This document shows positions 62,694 through 64,000 of a stretch of 64,000 bases of DNA, piece by piece. The number at the start of each line of letters is the position of its first letter. Positions within the stretch are counted from its first letter, which is position 1. A model generated the notes under the pieces. It had not been told where the DNA came from, did no database searches, and saw only the letters and a list, made by a program, of their open reading frames with translations. The stretch spans positions 62,001 through 126,000 of the forward strand of contig NZ_LMDC01000001.1 of assembly GCF_001425705.1 (NCBI RefSeq), given 5' to 3'. The position numbers and the translations under genes are program-made. This DNA is from Pelomonas sp. Root1217. Its GTDB lineage: Bacteria; Pseudomonadota; Gammaproteobacteria; Burkholderiales; Burkholderiaceae_C.

Positions 62694-64000
62694 ATGTTCA
62701 AGTGGCCCAAGGGCGGGAGTTCTTCCCCCGCCATCACTCGGGATGAGCCGGTCCGGCGAGATGACAGTGCGGCGTTGAATGTCGTCAAGCGGCTGGCCCG
62801 CTCGATTTCCACGGTCGGCAAGGATGCCGCGGAAGTGCGCGGTGCCCTGGAAGATACCCAGCGCATCGTGCAGGCCCAGAGCCAGGCCATGCAGGCCCTG
62901 GCCCAGCAGCTCAACCAGATCGGTCAGGCGCAGACCGCCATCACCACCGCCACCGCCCAGAGCACCGCCGCCGTTCAGCGGGCCCGTGGAGCACTCGGCG
63001 TCGTCGGTGGCGAGGTCGTCGGCATGGCGTCCACGCTGGCCCAGGTGTCAGGCGCCGCGGCCGAGATCACCAAGATTTCGTTGCAGACCCGGCTGGTCGC
63101 CTTCAATGCCGCCGTCGAGGCCAAGCATGCGGGCGATGCTGGGCGCGGTTTCGCTGTCGTTGCCGAGGCGGTCAAAGCCCTGGCCGGCCAGGTCGAGTCC
63201 TCGTCCAAGGCCATCGTCAGCGCCATCGCCAGCCTGCAGGAGCGTATCGACCGCTTCAGCGCCGAGCTGACCGAGAACCCGTCCAAGCCCAGCCAGATCC
63301 ACGCCGCCTTCCATGAGGTCGAGCAGGACGTGCAGCGCATTTCTGCATCGGCCGGCGAGAGCGGCCAGCAGATGAGCCTGCTCAATGAGCGCGCCCATGA
63401 GCTGGAGCGCGAGGTGTCCCAGGCCTCGCACGGGCTCAAGGTGGCCTTCGACGGCAGCGACCGTTTCCTGCGCATGTCCGAGGAGCTGGTCGAGCAGATC
63501 GCCGAGAGCGGTGTCGAGGTCGACGACATGCCCTTCATTCGCACGGCACAGGCCGCCGCCGCGGAGATCAGCGGGCTCCTCGAAGAGGCGCTGCGCAGCG
63601 GCCAGATCAGCCAGGCCGACCTGTTCGACGACAAATATCGCCCCATCGACGGCACCAGCCCGCAGCAGCACACGACGCGCTTCTGCCAGTTGACCGACCG
63701 CCTCTTCCCCGCCGTGCAGGAGAAGATGCTGGCCTTCAGCGACAAGGTGGTGTTCTGCATTGCGGCCGACCGCAATGGGTATATCGCGACGCACAACCGC
63801 AAGTACTGCCAGCCGCAGCGCCCGGGCGACACAGTCTGGAACACGGCCAACAGCCGCTACCGCCGCATCTTCAACGACCGCACCGGCCTGGCGTCGGCGC
63901 GCAACACGCGCCCTTTTCTGCTGCAGACCTATCGCCGCGACATGGGGGGTGGCCGCTTCGTCATCCTGAAGGAAGCCGCGGCGCCCATCATCGTCGCCGG
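62694..64000 (+). CDS. Methyl-accepting chemotaxis protein, soluble, 3' end outside window
   Basis: At least 435 residues and no membrane segment. The signalling tip-like region comes early (about 122-170: [34 protein letters not shown]), with coiled coils around it, and a separate C-terminal globular domain (about 320 on, KVVFCIAADRNGYIATHN) that looks like a Cache/PAS-type sensor. This reversed order marks a cytoplasmic receptor. ATG 62694 after GGGGAC; ATG 62690 is out of frame. The gene continues past the window edge. Confidence 0.85.
   Translation, partial: MFKWPKGGSSSPAITRDEPVRRDDSAALNVVKRLARSISTVGKDAAEVRGALEDTQRIVQAQSQAMQALAQQLNQIGQAQTAITTATAQSTAAVQRARGALGVVGGEVVGMASTLAQVSGAAAEITKISLQTRLVAFNAAVEAKHAGDAGRGFAVVAEAVKALAGQVESSSKAIVSAIASLQERIDRFSAELTENPSKPSQIHAAFHEVEQDVQRISASAGESGQQMSLLNERAHELEREVSQASHGLKVAFDGSDRFLRMSEELVEQIAESGVEVDDMPFIRTAQAAAAEISGLLEEALRSGQISQADLFDDKYRPIDGTSPQQHTTRFCQLTDRLFPAVQEKMLAFSDKVVFCIAADRNGYIATHNRKYCQPQRPGDTVWNTANSRYRRIFNDRTGLASARNTRPFLLQTYRRDMGGGRFVILKEAAAPIIVA

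Overview
High-GC, gene-dense DNA of a motile betaproteobacterium. The FlhDC-controlled flagellar regulon, GC-rich intergenic repeats and tandem two-component and chemotaxis genes point to Burkholderiales, most like the Roseateles/Pelomonas/Mitsuaria group. That placement is inference from gene content, not from a marker gene. No rRNA, tRNA, CRISPR array, transposase or prophage was seen.

Layout. 1-5.3 kb (minus): a GGDEF response regulator cut by the window edge, a hybrid histidine kinase and a lipoprotein 5'-nucleotidase. 5.7-14.9 kb: an Oar-like TonB-dependent receptor, succinate-semialdehyde dehydrogenase, alaS and a serine hydrolase. 14.9-20.7 kb (minus): chemotaxis operon (CheZ-like, cheY, cheA, cheW, MCP). 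20.9-27.5 kb (plus): a NarX/NarL-type two-component pair, then a MacA/ABC/FtsX-type export system. 27.7-29.2 kb: a TAXI solute-binding protein coupled to a possible tiny secreted peptide. 29.3-49.2 kb (mostly minus): fliR, fliQPO, fliNML, fliKJ, fliIHGF, divergent fliE, an orphan pseudopilin, a PilZ brake protein, fliT, fliS, fliD and three flagellins. 49.7-64 kb (mostly plus): a TPR protein, flhDC, a methyltransferase, motAB, cheY, cheZ, a periplasmic binding protein (minus), flhB, flhA, flhF, a degenerate flhG, fliA and the start of a second MCP gene.

How it works together. FlhDC (class I) would activate the hook-basal-body and export genes. FliA (sigma-28), encoded here, would fire the late genes. 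I see a series of sigma-28-like elements (TCAAGTTT or TAAAGNNN, an 11-12 nt spacer, then CCGA-type -10) before fliE, fliJ, fliS, fliD, two flagellins, the TPR gene and motA, with weaker ones before fliO, flhB and flhA. The GGDEF and PilZ proteins add a cyclic-di-GMP layer to motility.

The most unusual feature is a set of intergenic repeats inside operons. Two ~80 bp copies share a short reading frame. Three ~140 bp copies carry covarying hairpins. A ~600 bp near-palindrome separates fliQ from fliR. Several of these carry an open frame that runs from the previous stop codon to within a few bases of the next start, as if bridging translation between genes.
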